From Dactylorhiza incarnata (taxonomy: Eukaryota; Streptophyta; Magnoliopsida; Asparagales; Orchidaceae), in the NCBI GenBank assembly GCA_033032865.1, contig JAWHQI010000327.1, positions 1,054,001 to 1,118,000 on the forward strand: 64,000 nucleotides of DNA, read 5' to 3'. Under the pieces are notes generated by a model, which saw only the letters and a program-made list of their open reading frames with translations, had not been told where the DNA came from and ran no database searches. Position numbers and translations under genes: made by a program. Shown here one piece after another: positions 21,863 to 34,141 of the stretch. The first letter of the stretch is position 1. Every line of letters starts with the position of its first letter.

Positions 21863-24341
21863 CTATTGTTGTTTTGGTTCCTTGATTTCTGGTCCTCTCC
21901 TGGCTTTCTTGGTTTGAGCTTCAGTAACTCTTTGCCTTCTCTGGAAGTAGTCAAATGGCTTTGGGAAGTATCTGATTGGCTCCTCAGCATTTGCCTGAAC
22001 TCTCCCAGCCAACTTGTCAGCTTTGAACTTTATAATCAGCTCCTCCTGATCCCTGTATTTTCTCCACTCAACTTCAGAGTACCACTTATCTCTTTCTCCT
22101 GGATTAGTTTTAACTGCTCTCCATGCTGCCAGAATTATGTCCCTTGAGGAGGGAGACCAGTGTTCATAATCATCCCTTGCTTCAATTTCTTCTCTGAATT
22201 TCCTCTTGCTGGATTCTACTAGCTTGTTCATAAATAATATTCTTACTCTTGTTCTTATCTTCAAGACTATACATATTAGCAATGTTCTTTTGAATTTGGG
22301 TAGGAGATATAGGCTTGGATTCAGAAACTTGATCATCATAGTTTATGGGAGGATGGCCTAAGGTTTCTCTGATGCAATTGGAGGTCCAAATAGCATGATC
22401 AGAGCTGGCTTTAATTATTGACCTCTCCCCCTTTATGACTTCTTCTACTATATGATCTCTGAGGACATTTTTATGAAATCTAACCTGACCCTCCTGATGA
22501 TTGACTCCTCCTTCAATAGTTTTCTTGACCTTGAGAAGGTGGTCATCAATGATATTTGTAGTCATTTTTACTTGATTTCTTAATGTAGAGGAGCTCTCAT
22601 CAATCTTAGCTAGCATATCAGTATCATGTTGTTGCAATTTGGCTTCTATTTTGACAGTTCCTGTTAAAATCTGTGCAACTTGTTCTTTATATAAAGCTTG
22701 CATATTGTCGCTCAAGATGCCCTAATTGCGTTGAACATCATCTGCAGTCTTTTCAATACTTTCTTGTTTTGCTTTAATGGTCTTTGAAGTCTCTTTGATG
22801 ACATTTAATTGGTAAGCTGTGTAATCCACAGAAGCAGCAGCTCTTTTGAAAAACTTGACCATTTCATCTCTCATTTCAGTCATATGAAGGTTGACTTCAA
22901 ACCTTACTAATCTCATTTGAAAATTTACTTCATTTTGCATTTTAGTGTTGTTTTCCTCAATATACTGCTCCAATGATCTTCTTTGACTATTAAGCAAATC
23001 CTCCAGCTGAGGTAGTATAGAACTTAGGTCCACATTATTTGCTCTTGCTTCACGAGAACTGCTGCTGCTGTCTTCTTCGAACAAAGAATCTTTTCTATAG
23101 CTCATATATGAACTGGAGGATGATTCTATTTTGATAATTTTCTCAGTTTTTTTCTTTTGGGTTTGAGATTCTCCTCCCACATCCATAGTATCATTATCAA
23201 GGTTCTCTGGAGCAGGGATCTCATGTTGAGACTCCCCCTCAACTTCTGCATTGTCTAACTTAGTATTATCTTGAGCAGGGATCTCATCTTGAGCCTCCCC
23301 CTCAATTGGAAACTCCCCCTCAGCTATAGCCGGGAATCCAGATGGAACTTCTCGCTCTTCTTCTTCTTTCTCTTTCTCACCTAGTTCCTTTTTGAACTCA
23401 GCACCCACTTTCAATATTGGATCAGTACCTGTTTGTGTGTCAGGAATACTGTCCCTAGGTGTTTTCACTTATTCTTCTTCTTCAGATGTTGTGAGATCAG
23501 GATTGTGGATTGGGGTGGATTTTGATTTCCTTCTGGAGGATGATGAACTTGAAGATCTGGAAGAGACCTGCTTCTTCTTTTTCTTATGAATTTTCTTCGG
23601 CTTGGAGGATGTCTCTGTTGGTGGTTGATTTGATAGAGTCCTTTCCCATCGTTCTAGCATCTTTATGTCCATTTTCTTTATATGGTTTATTCTTGAGCCA
23701 AGTCTGTGGTTCAATGTATCTGGGATCACCTTTACAAGGTAAAGGGACAGTATCCTACCCATGTTGGGTGCTTGGATACATTCTATCACTCTATCAAAAA
23801 CAACCTGTCCCCAATCAGTTTTAAGAGTATAGATGATTCTGGTCAAAAGAATGAACATTTTCCTAGAGATTTTGTCATGGGAGCTTGTCTTACATAACAG
23901 TCCCTTTCCAATTATGTCTGATAATAACTTTCCTCTTGAATTCATTCCTTTCCTTAACACACTTCCAGATATTTCGTGTGAATTTTCAATCCCACACCAA
24001 CCTTGAGCTAACCTGATTTGTTCAGAACTTATCTCTTCTTCTTCTTCATCACTCTTGTGCCTTGGCAGTTGTAGTGCCTTAGCAAGTCTTTTAGGTGTGA
24101 TCTTAACCTTCTTTCCATTTACTGTAGATTTGAGCTTGGAATTGGCGGTGTCTACTACAACATTAGAGAATAACACTAAGACTTCTCGTTTCCAGATTAA
24201 TGTCAATTCAGATAAGAGGTATTCTAGCCCTGATTTATGAATTAACTCGATGGTGTTCTTGATTTCGTCTGGTGCGGCTTGGAAACCATTTCACACTAGC
24301 TCTCCTCCTTCGTAGAGGTAATCGTTGTTCTTGGGAGGCAT
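21863..24341 (-). pseudogene. Third ORF (env-like position) of the Sirevirus-like element
   Basis: An ATG at 24341 follows a leader ending CCTACAACAACAATGCC. The frame runs about 800 codons to 21863, broken by three in-frame stops (TGA near 24295, TAA at 23469, TAG at 22722) and one frameshift near 22250. The N-terminal part is a globular, Trp/Leu-containing domain (VKITPKRLAKALQLP, then FILLTRIIYTLKTDWGQVVF). The middle is acidic and Ser-rich (DEEEEE; SSRSSSSSSS), and the C-terminal part is predicted coiled coil. There is no transmembrane segment typical of a viral envelope. Sireviruses often have an extra ORF here; its role is unknown. Its own TATA-like leader suggests separate transcription. 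Confidence 0.6.
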
Positions 24342-24452
24342 TGTTGTTGTAGGTTTTTGATTGAAGATCTTGAGAATGAGATTTTCTAGGGCAGAGAATT
24401 TCGAGTTGGGAATTCTAGGTTTAAGAAAGCATAGGTACTACCGAAGTATCTT

Positions 24453-24467
24453 CCCTATATAGAGAGT
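24453..24467 (-). promoter_or_regulatory. Candidate TATA box for the third ORF
   Basis: CTCTATATAGGGAAG lies about 110 bp before the ATG at 24341, with a CAA-rich leader between. The spacing is that of an ordinary plant Pol II gene. Confidence 0.5.
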
Positions 24468-24589
24468 TTCTAGTTCTTGATAGTTGAAACGCCGCGCACA
24501 AGACTTGTTTGATAGGATTGATCAAATGGTTCAGATTCACCCTGTCTCGAGACGGCCTTGCTCTTTCCGTAAAAGCGTTGAGACCGCTT

Positions 24590-24705
24590 GATGCAAGTTA
24601 TCCTCGCTCGACGCCAGTTATTCTCACTCGACGCCAGTTATCCTCGCTCGACGCTAGTTATCCTCGCTCGACACCAGATATCCTCGCTCGACGCCAGATA
24701 TAATT
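24590..24705. repeat. 20-bp tandem repeat, six units
   Basis: Units are of the form CGCTCGACGCCAGTTATCCT with single-base variants. The array sits between pol and the candidate promoter of the third ORF. The LTRs also contain GGCGTCGAG motifs, so the two may be related. Confidence 0.85.
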
Positions 24706-24833
24706 TTACTCACCTTTTTGGACTTAATTCAATTATTAATTTTATTTATTTATCACATTTTTATACTATTTGAAAATTGTTATTTATTCTAGCTTTATTT
24801 TGGATTATTGTATATTTCAAGACAAAGACAGCT

Positions 24834-26263
24834 TCATTCCATATTTAGCATTCCTAATTCAATTTTGAAGTTATTGAATTTTGTTTCATCCAAGGGTTTA
24901 GTGAATATATCAGCCACTTGTTTGTCTGTGGGGACATATTCAATTGTGATATCCCCATTTTCTACATGTTCCCTAATGAAATGATATCTAACTTCTATGT
25001 GCTTTGTTCTACTATGTGATACAGGGTTATTAGCAATAGCAATGACACTAGTTGAATCACAATATAAAGGGGATTTACTTAGCTGAATTCTATAGTCTTG
25101 GAGTTGATGTTGAATCCACATTAGCTGAGCACAGCAGTTTCCAGCTGAGATGTACTCAGATTCTGCTGTAGAGATAGCTACACTAGTCTGCTTCCTGCTA
25201 CTCCAAGATATTATCCTTTTGTCAAGGAATTGACAGGTGCCTGATGTGCTTTTTCTGTCCTCCTTGCATCCTGCAAAATCAGCATCTGAAAATCCAGTCA
25301 GTTCAAAATCATTGCTCATAGGGTACCATAGGCCAAGATTGGGTGTACCCTTCAGATATCTCAGGATTCTTTTGACAGCAGTGTATTGAGATTCTTTAGG
25401 GTTCACTTGGTATCTAGCACACACACATGTTGAGAACACAATGTCTGGCCTACTAGCAGTTAGGTAGAGCAATGAGCCAATGATGCCTCTGTACAAGGTT
25501 TCATCAATAGGTTTCCCTTTGTCATCCTTGTCCAGTGACATGTTGGCTGCCATTGGGGTTTTCATAACAGTGGAGTTTTCCATTCCAAACTTCTTGATGA
25601 TCTCCTTGGTGTACTTGGTCTGAGAAATGAAATTCCTTCCTCAGACTATTTTACTTGGAGTCCCAAGAAGTATTTGAGCTCTCTCATGCTGCTCATTTCA
25701 AATTTCCCTTGCATAAGGCTTGCAAACCTTTTGCAAAGGTTATTATCAGTTGAGCCAAAAATTATGTCATCTACATATATTTGTACTAGCAGTATATGAC
25801 CTTTAATTACCCTAAGAAACAATGTCTTGTCTATCTTTCCCCTTGAGAATTTGTTCTCAATGAGAAACCTAGACAATGTCTCATACCAGGCTCTAGGTGC
25901 CTGTTTTAGACCATACAAGGCTTTTAGTAATAGATAAACATAGTTTGGATGAGTAGAGTCAATAAAACCTGGGGGTTGTTCTACATATACTTCCTCCAGT
26001 ATTGTTCCATTAAAGAATGTTGACTTCACATCCATTTGATATACTATGAATCCAAGATGTGCTGCAAAGGCCAGGAATAGCCTTATTGCCTCCAGTCTTG
26101 CCACAGGAGCAAATACTTGATCAAAGTCTATGCCTTCCTCCTGTCTGTATCCTTGGGCAACCAACCTTGCCTTGTTCTTTATAATCACTCCATTTTCATC
26201 CAATTTATTTCTGAATACCCACTTGGTCCCTATGACTTTGTGTTTCTTTGGACTTGGTACCAA
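24834..26263 (-). pseudogene. copia reverse transcriptase and RNase H
   Basis: RT covers 26263 to about 25646 with [35 protein letters not shown] blocks (only fragments quoted) and the active site YVDDIIFGS. RNase H is 25583-24834, with SRPDIVFS, DADFAGC, DRKSTSG, the ADIFTKPL end and a normal stop. The two are split by a break near 25600-25646. Family assignment is secure. Confidence 0.9.
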
Positions 26264-26780
26264 TATCCAGACCTTGCATATTTCAAATTGATTTAGCTAT
26301 TCTTGCATAGCCAATATCCATGAAGGGTCCCTATTAGCTTCTTCAAATTTCTTAGATCTATTTTGGATAGAAAGCTATGATGCAATGCCTCATTTATTGA
26401 GTTTCCTCTTCTTTTTTGCACACCTTCATTGAGATTTCCTATAATCTATTCTTTGGGGTGATCCTTCAGGTGCTTGGTTGCATTTCTCCACCTCTCATTC
26501 TCCCTTTGTGATTTTGGTGCAGCTGTTTGAGTTGGCTGTTCTTGAGGTTCTGGATGTTGTGGTTCTTCAACAGTAATTTGTTCTTCATGTGTGTCTTCTT
26601 CTTAAGACTCATCCTCTCTAGTCACAATCACAGTCTCATTAGATTCATCATTGTCTTCAATGTGTTGTTTATTGATATTCAGCTCTTTCAATTTTTGTGC
26701 TGGACCTGCATTACTATAGAGACTTCCCAAATCCTTATAAATAAGGCTGGTTTCATCAAACACAGCATGTATAGATTCTT

Positions 26781-27548
26781 TTATCTTATTAAAGCTTTTG
26801 TTGTAGATTCTATAGGCTCTACTTTAGAGCTATAGCCAACAAAGATTCCCTCATAGGCTTTTTCAGCAAACTTAGTGAGGTGGTGCTTTCCATTATTTAG
26901 CACAAAGCACTTACTTCCAAATATTTTGAAGTAGGCTAGAGTGGGTTTTCTACCCTTCATCAACTCATAAGGAGTCTTATTCAGTTTCTTATTGATAAGT
27001 GCTCTATTCTGCACATGACATGCTGTGTTTACACCTTCAGCCCAGAAGTGCTCAGGAAGTGAGGAGTCACTCAGCATACTCCTACTGGCTTCAATGAGTG
27101 TTCTATTTCTTCTCTCAGCAACCCCATTTTGTTGGGGAGTTCTGGGAGATGAAAACTCTTGTGAGATGCTTAGATTTTCACAAAACTTGGCCATGGCACC
27201 TGACTGAAATTCAGTTCCATGGTCACTTCTGATTTTGACCACTGTATTTCCTATTTCATTTTGGATTTGCCTAACAAAGCTAGTGAATACTTCTAGAGTA
27301 TCTGACTTGTGTCTAAGGAAGAACACCCATGTGAATCTAGTGTAATCATCAACAATAACAAGAGTGTAAACCTTTCCTCCTAAACTGTGAATTGGCATTG
27401 GGCCAAACAGGTCCATGTGTAGACGGTATAGACATCTTGTGGAATCCTTCTCACCAATTGGTTTGAAGGATGACTTGGTTTGCTTACCCATTTGACAAGC
27501 ATGGCAGGGACCCTCCTGCACACACTTCCACTTTGGCCCCGCTCTCAC
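26781..27548 (-). pseudogene. copia integrase
   Basis: Contains the HxxC-like CHACQMGKQ segment, then the DDE core: HMDLFGP, IRSDHGTEF and NGVAERRNRT hold the catalytic Asp, Asp and Glu. It is followed by YELMKGRKP and FVGYSSK. The reading frame breaks in the linker to RT (26264-26780), where acidic TEDEN-type linker sequence is recognisable but disrupted. Confidence 0.9.
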
Positions 27549-27611
27549 TAGTTCTCCTGAAATGAGCTTATTTATAGTCTTATAGTTTATATGAGCTAGC
27601 CTTTTGTGTCA

Positions 27612-27998
27612 TTACACACTACTAGAGACATTATTTTCAGCTACTAAGCATATGGGGTTTTCTTGTTCAGAACATATAAAATTTAAACAGTAAATGTTGC
27701 CACTCCTAGTGCCTGCGAGAATTATCTCAATCTCTTTCATAATTCGGCACTTATCCTTGTGGAATGAAATGTCATACCCAAGATCACATAATTGACTTAT
27801 GCTGATGAGATTGTGTTGCAATCCATCAACATAAGCAACTTTGGTGATGGTGACAATTCCATTTGTGATTTTACCATATCCTTTAGTCTTACCTCTGTCA
27901 GATCCTCCAAAGATGACCTTTGGTCCATCCTTCACAGAAGTATAGTCATTCAGTAGACTTCTTGTTCCGGTCATGTGCATGGAACACCCACTGTCCAA
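27612..27998 (-). pseudogene. copia aspartic protease
   Basis: DSGCSMHMTG is the active-site loop (DSG), with VIFGGSDRGKTKGYGKI and LISISQLCDLGY downstream. It lies just upstream of the GAG-preIN region. It is in a pol frame separated from gag by a stop at 28118. Confidence 0.9.
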
Positions 27999-28117
27999 AT
28001 ACCAGATAAGAGTTTGATTGGTCTTTGGACATACCTGCAGTAAGAGAATTACTTTTTCTTAGGAACCCACACAAAGTTGGGTCCTAGAACTTTGTTAGCA
28101 TAAACTGGTTTATTTAC

Positions 28118-29899
28118 TTATTGTTTGATCCTTTGTGCTGTGTGTGTTGCTATTGGTCTGAGTACTGGTTTTCCAGAATTAATTCTTGGGACAGTTGGGT
28201 TGAACCAGCAATCAAGAGCAAAATGGCCAACCTTTCCACAGCACCAACATTCATATTTGTTATATCTCCTTTGAGGTCTTTTCACCTCTTTGGGTTGACT
28301 CACATTTTGTCTAGTTACCCTAATTAATGGAGTTTTCTGAGGTGATTTTCTATAAAGTTTTTCAGTGAATTTTGCAGATTCAGATTTCTCGATAGCAGTA
28401 GTCCTCACTACTGGTCTCAGTTCCTCTCCTTTGGATTTGGTGTTTGTTCCAAATACAAAGGGGCCATGATGAAATAATTCTTTTTCTTTGTGTAGAGATT
28501 TGACAGCACTAATACTTGGTTGAATTGAGTGAGATTTGCTAGTGGAACACTCATTCTTCCAATCTCCATGCACACCCTCTAGATCATACTCATTTGTGGT
28601 AAGCATGGCTTTGTTGAATTTTATGAGGTGCATGGGTGCCTTGTCATTATCTTTAGATTTATTTTCTGCCTTCCCTTTGTATCCTATGCCACATCTGTGT
28701 AGTGCAGAGAATGTGTCTATTATGGGAAGGACAGTTTGTGGTCTTGAAAATTCTGCCACAAGCTTCCTTTCAGCTAGAAGCTTTGTCTCAAGTTCTTTTA
28801 TTAATTCCTCTCTATAGCATATAGTCTCAACATGAATGATGGACTCAACTCTCAATTTGCTAAGCTTCTTGCCTACCTGATTCAGCCTCTCAGCTGCCTC
28901 AGAGTATTGAGATTTAGTCTCCTTTAGTTCAGTTATTTCTTTATGTAGCTTCTTGTTATGCCTTTTACTCTTTTTGAGGGCTTTAAGAAGTGACTCATAC
29001 TTCTCAACCATTTCATCTACATGAAAGTTAGATTTTGAGTCACTCTCATCAGAAGAAAATGAATTTGCCTCAGGTTTTGAAATGGTGTTATGTTCAGATT
29101 CAGAATCAGATAAAGGAGTTCTATCAAGTACCTTCACAGTGGAGATTGTCTCTTGATCCTCTTCATCCCTAAGGGCCATGAGTCCTATATTTTCTTCTTC
29201 ATACTCTTCACTATCAGACCTTGATAGTGGGGCTCTTATCATAGGTCTATGGTTCAGAATGTCTTCACTTTCATGGACAACCATCAGTGTTATGAGTGGC
29301 TCTTCACTGTCTGAAACAGATGGTTGAGACTCACTGTCACTGAGAGTGACTTTGTCTTTCTTAGCTATCAGGCTCCTCTCATGTTTCTTGTCAGACTTGT
29401 GCTTCCTCTCATCAGACTTCTTGTTGTTCTTTCTCTTTGATGGGCAATCAACAATCATGTGCCCAGGTTTCCTGCATCCAAAGCACACAGTTTCTTCTGA
29501 ATTAAATTTATTATGTTTAGAATTATACTTGTCCTTCTTGGAATCTGGTCTGAATCCTTCTGAATAGTTGGAGCGCTTCTTGGATCTGGATGACTGAGAA
29601 GGCCTAGTTTTCCAGTGTTGTTTTCTTCTGAGCATCCTTTTCAGCTGTTTGGTGAAGAGTGCCAGTTCACCATCTGATATTTCAGAGTCAGAATTGTTGG
29701 TCACTGATTCTTCAGATTCAGATGGTATCCTAGGGGGTGATGACATCCTCTCCTTGCTTCTCTTGGAACTTTCTGCCTTTAGAGCAATGGGATTCTCCTT
29801 GTTGTGTCCTTCTTCAGCTTTTCTGGTGTTCAGGTGATGTTCATGGGATAGAAGTTTCCCATATAGGTTATGGGGCTGAATATTTCCCAGATTTCCCAT
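28118..29899 (-). pseudogene. Large gag C-terminal half with two zinc knuckles
   Basis: 593 codons. The first knuckle is CFGCRKPGHMIVDC and the second CWCCGKVGHFALDC. Between them lies a Ser/Glu-rich stretch and a coiled coil (KYESLLKALKKSKRHNKKL). A long gag with two knuckles and a coiled coil is usual for Sireviruses. The N-terminal portion is separated by the palindromic insertion at 29935-30272. Confidence 0.85.
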
Positions 29900-29934
29900 T
29901 TCCCTGATAGCACAGACTTTTTATGTAACGGCCC

Positions 29935-30272
29935 TGGCCCGACCCTCATTTGGCTTTAATGGGACCCGACAGGCACCGCTATAGGGCTGCAGCCCAGACA
30001 CCCCAACGCCACCCTGGCCTGTTTCTCAGCACAGTGCGTTGTTGATGGCGGGATTCGAACCCTCGCCACACTTGATAGGGCGCCTTATCAGTTGGTGATG
30101 AGGGCTGTTGAAGGCGCCTTATCAAGGTGGCGAGGGTTCGAATCCCGCCATCAACAACGCACTGTGCTGAGAAACAGGCCAGGGAGGCGTTGGGGTGTCT
30201 GGGCTGCAGCCCTGTAGCGGTGCCTGTCGGGCCCCATTAAAGCCTAATGAGGGTCGGGCCAGGGCCGTTACA
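29935..30272. mobile_element. 338-bp palindromic element with tRNA-like B box
   Basis: The ends are TGTAACGGCCCTGGCCCGAC and its near-exact inverse, flanked by TA on both sides (29933-29934, 30273-30274). The arms match through about 29935-30062 and 30135-30272. Each arm carries GGTTCGAATCC, a perfect Pol III B-box consensus (30135-30145 forward, 30051-30061 reverse). It sits inside gag. It could be two head-to-head tRNA-derived SINEs or a MITE that captured a tRNA segment; no A box is convincing. Confidence 0.8.
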
Positions 30273-30284
30273 TAATGTCCCATT

Positions 30285-30834
30285 CTTTGTTAAGGGATCT
30301 CAAGAATTTATCATTCAGCTCATAGTCTGTAAATGTTCTTCCATAGGTTTTCAGACCATTGACAATTTTGAAGAATTTCTCATAACATATTGCTATTGAG
30401 TCCTTCTTGTCTTGTCTGAAAGCCTCATATTGCTGATTCAGAAGAGACTACTTGTCATCTCTGACCTCTTCAGTCCCTTCCATATAGACAATGAGTGAAT
30501 CCCACATTTCCTTGACAGTTTTGCAGTGCACTAGATTCTGGAAAGTTGAATCCTCAATTGCACTAACAATGATGTTCTGGGCTCTCTTATCCATGGTGGC
30601 CAGAATTACTTCATCTTTAGTCATCTCAGAATATGTTTTGGGAGTCTTGATGTTTCCATCTGTGAATGAGACCTTCATAGGAACAAAAGGTCCTTCTAGT
30701 ACTGTGATGTATATCCTAGGGTCAGAGGCTTCCATGAATAATCTAACCCTTTCCTTCCAAATCCCAAAATTCTCTTTTCTACAGATTGGTAACTTCATGG
30801 ATGTGAATTCCTTGTTCCCTTCACTGTTTGCCAT
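30285..30834 (-). pseudogene. gag N-terminal portion
   Basis: Starts at an ATG (30834) with MANSEGNKEF, then KLPICRKENFGIWKERVRLF and TVKEMWDSLIVYMEGTEEV, a copia capsid pattern. A TAG stop at 30448 interrupts. The frame continues with LNQQYEAFRQ and LRSLNKEWD up to the palindromic insertion. Confidence 0.85.
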
Positions 30835-30902
30835 GAAGACTTAACAGATCTACCCTTAGGAGGTCTTATTCAGGTTGTTAAACCTTTTCTTGAACAACCT
30901 CC

Positions 30903-30913
30903 CTCTGATACCA
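30903..30913 (-). other. Primer binding site
   Basis: TGGTATCAGAG on the minus strand, two bases after the LTR end, matches the initiator-tRNA-Met primer site of plant copia elements. Confidence 0.85.
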
Positions 30914-30915
30914 CT

Positions 30916-32441
30916 TGAAAGTCTTTATTTAAGGGTAGATAATTACCTATAAGGGGGGGGGGGGGGGGGGGGTGAATAGGTTATTTTAAAATCTATTTAA
31001 GTTCTTGATCAAATCCTAAGTGTATGAGAGTTATAATCAGAGCTTTCAAGAAACAATCTCAAACACACAGAATTTTATAGTGGTTCCCCTATCTAGGGTA
31101 ATTCACTTTCCCCCTTCTCCCCTCTAGCAGTGTGCCAGATAGGGCTTATATCTTCTCCAGATCTCAGACCACAAAAATATCTTACAACTCAGATCTCTAC
31201 AGATCCTACAGTCTCAGATCTCAACAGATCCTACAGTCTCAGATCTCAACTGATCCTACAGTCTCAGATCTCAACAGATCCTACGGTCTCAGATCTCAAC
31301 TGATCCTACCTCAGCCTTTATAACAACAGGCCTACACTCAGATCCACCCTTGGATCCTACAACTCAGATCTCCACAGATCCTACACTCAGATCTGACAAT
31401 TCAGATCCTACGGGAATTGAAAGTTGATTGTAATATCACCAGACTCAAGTTCTTCAATGTATAGAGCCTTTTATTCTATCTGAATGATCAGCCAGAATTC
31501 TTCAACAGATCAGCAACAGCAAAAATCGTCTTCTTGAATTGCACCGACTGTGATGACTGTTGTTCTTGAGGAAGATAAGTTCTTCCTCCTTGACCTTCTC
31601 TCTTCAGAAAATATCAGCAACAGATTGCTGAATTGATTTCCTCAAAGCAAAACGATTCTGAAGGAAGAGAAGATTTCTTCTGATTCTTCTTGCGAGAGCC
31701 TTTGATTTGCAGGATGAAAAACTGTTCTTCTCGTCAATGGAAATCTTTCTTTTGCACCCTTGATTGCAACGACAATATCTCTAGAATAGCAAATGAATGC
31801 CAGCTGCAGATCTTGATAAATTTACTGGATATTCTTCCTTGGACACTTCCTCAAATTGCGCCTTTGAAAGATGGAGAAGATAATGGCTAGAATTGTGTCT
31901 GAATTACAGATCATGCCTTCTATTTATAACCCGCAATCCGTGCCATCTGAGACGCTCCTCCATGTCAGTATGACGTCAGATCCTCAACGGTCTTCAGTGA
32001 CTTTAGTATTTGACAAGGCGTCGAGACATGGTCGTCGTCTCGACGTGGCTTAGCTTGCTGTAGATATACTGTAGCACAATCCTTAACTTAGAGCATTTCA
32101 GGAAGAGGGCGTTGATCAGTGTGTAACTCAGTCGATGCTTCTTATTCCACGGCGTCGAGTGATGTTCCTTGGTTCGACGCTTTCTTGACTTAATCTCAAA
32201 TCTTCAGTCAGTGACCTTGCCGTTGAGACAGCAAACATGGTCAACGCTTTTGGGTCACAGGCGTCGAGCGATGTGTAGTGTCTCGACGCATGTGGACTTA
32301 GATGAACTTCTTGATCATTTAGCTTGACCTAATCTCCTGCACAGTAATTCTAGATAATATATCAAATATATTGTGAGGTATATCTTTGATTTAGGAATGG
32401 ACTTCTCCAAATCTAGGACATTGTGGGCAATGATCCCAACA
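30916..32441 (-). repeat. 5' LTR
   Basis: 1526 bp, TGTTGGGATC...CTTTCA in element orientation. It contains a minus-strand TATA box (GTTATAAATA, 31921-31930), a 25-bp repeat array with CAGATCTCAACAGATCC units (about 31190-31330) and a run of 20 G at 30953-30972, where the 3' LTR has only five. Confidence 0.9.
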
Positions 32442-34141
32442 GATATACAACTACTATTTAATAGTAATCATGAAAGACAATATAATTGTAGCTGATAAAT
32501 TAGTTAAATTGAATTAACTAATATATTCTTCAAACAATATTTAAATTGTACAATAAGATTTCAAGAACAACAATTCAAAGTTCTTTACCCTATGTTGAGT
32601 CGTGATCTTCAGCAACAGGAATACTGCATCAGCATTACACGATCGTGATCTTTAAATTTTTAAAATCGGTGTGATCTGGTGCAATTTTGTGATTTTGCGG
32701 TTTCAGTTTTTAACTTTTAGCCCAACTTACTATATATTATACAAAAAGTACTCCCCCTTGGTGTAACGCGAAATTCCTGTGCTCGGGCCTCAGACTTTGA
32801 AGTCGTTCTTGCAAAAAAACTGAACAGGTATACTTTTCGACTTTTCCCCTCCGTTTTTTTTTATTTTTGACCTCCCTCATTCATTCCGTCAAGTTTGGTT
32901 TTGGTTCTAGTTGGAACCGATTGGAACCGGACCGAACCGCATAGAACCAGACCGAACCGTTAGTGGTCGGTTTGGTTTTGGTCCTTGTTGAACCGTAACC
33001 GGAACCGTTAACACGGCGGTTCCAAAAATTATGCTGGAACCGGAACCGGTCAAACCAAATACGGTTTTGGTTCTAATTTGAAGAACCGTTACCTTGGCGG
33101 TTCGGTTCACGGTTTTAGTAGAACCGGAACCGAACCGGAACCGTGACAGCTCGATTGCATTGTTTTCTTTAGTATTGTATGTAAGGGAACTCCTTTATAA
33201 TTGTGGGTGTTTTGCATTCTTTGTGTACTTGCTTTGTGATTAATCACTTCTTGCGGGATTTATTCGCTTCGACACATTTAATTATTAGCCCGCCAAGCGG
33301 AGGAACCCCAAATCTAATTGCTTTTGCTAAACTATTTAATCCAGCGTTGTGATTAACTGTGATTGTTTTATCCTTTTTATTATCTGCAATCTACCGTCGG
33401 ATCACTCATTGCAAACACGCGCCATCCTAAGGTTTGATTTCCTCGGCACGACACCTAGGGTTGAATTTGTTTAGATTCCACTCTCATAACTTACCATGCA
33501 TCTTAAGGTTTGATTTCGCGGCGGGATTTATTTGCCCGCCGCGCGGCCGGCCCCCGCTTGGTCGCAAGGCCGGCCTCCTCTTGGCCAGCCTCCGGAGGTC
33601 GGCCTCCCGATGTGGGGTCGACCTCCGCTCGGACCCTAGCCACCCTCCTTGCATCCGGTCGCCCGATCGGCCCCCGCCGGCCAGGCCTCGTCGCTGGCCG
33701 CCCACCTCCGGGTCGGACCTCCTCCACCGTTCGATCGTTCCTACACGATCTCCATCGTTTGATGAACGATAACCACCAGCATAATCACCAACGTAACTAC
33801 ACATTATGGGTGGGTGTTCTTATCCAAAATTACATCGATTTCCGTATAGAAAAATACTTGAATTATGCGCGTTGTAAACCTTATAAAATTGGCCTGCAAA
33901 TAATAAAAAAGTGATTATGGTCTGCGGATAATCGCATAACTACCATAACTACCCTGAGGCCTATAAATAGGCCCAGAGGCCCTCAGTCATTCCCATCTTT
34001 TTCTCCACAGATTCATGATGCAGGCTACATTTTCTGACACGATCGCTACGAACACGCACGCGTTTCCTCTCAACGCTCCCAAATTTTACACTTGCACAAA
34101 ATTACTCGCAACATACACGCAACGCAATATTTATTAATTAG
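32442..34141. other. Non-coding stretch with CGGT-rich repeat and a TATA-like site
   Basis: 32640-33160 is rich in AACCGGAACCG/CGGTTCCG iterations like 20400-20943. 33510-33730 is GC-rich with GGCCGGCC phrases and open frames of low information. CTATAAATAG at 33961-33970 followed by CAGTCATTCCCATC looks like a plus-strand promoter, possibly of an LTR, but no partner is seen. Confidence 0.5.

Larger units (their letters stand above)
20944..32441 (-). mobile_element. Sirevirus-like Ty1/copia element
   Basis: The element is 11.5 kb and reads leftward. LTRs begin TGTTGGGATC and end GACTTTCA on the minus strand, and GATAT duplications flank it (20939-20943 and 32442-32446). Gene order is gag with two zinc knuckles, protease, integrase, RT, RNase H and a third ORF. 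A long gag and a post-pol ORF fit the SIRE lineage. A palindromic element interrupts gag. Several stops and one large LTR deletion make this copy non-functional. Confidence 0.9.

Noticed and set aside
21863..24341. A viral envelope gene
   Set aside because: No signal peptide or transmembrane segment is visible. Only the position after pol is env-like.
30051..30145. A tRNA gene
   Set aside because: A B box is present, but no cloverleaf, A box, anticodon arm or acceptor stem can be made.
33434..33914. A host gene in the GC-rich stretch
   Set aside because: Competing open frames on both strands, no family signal and no splice-bounded exons.
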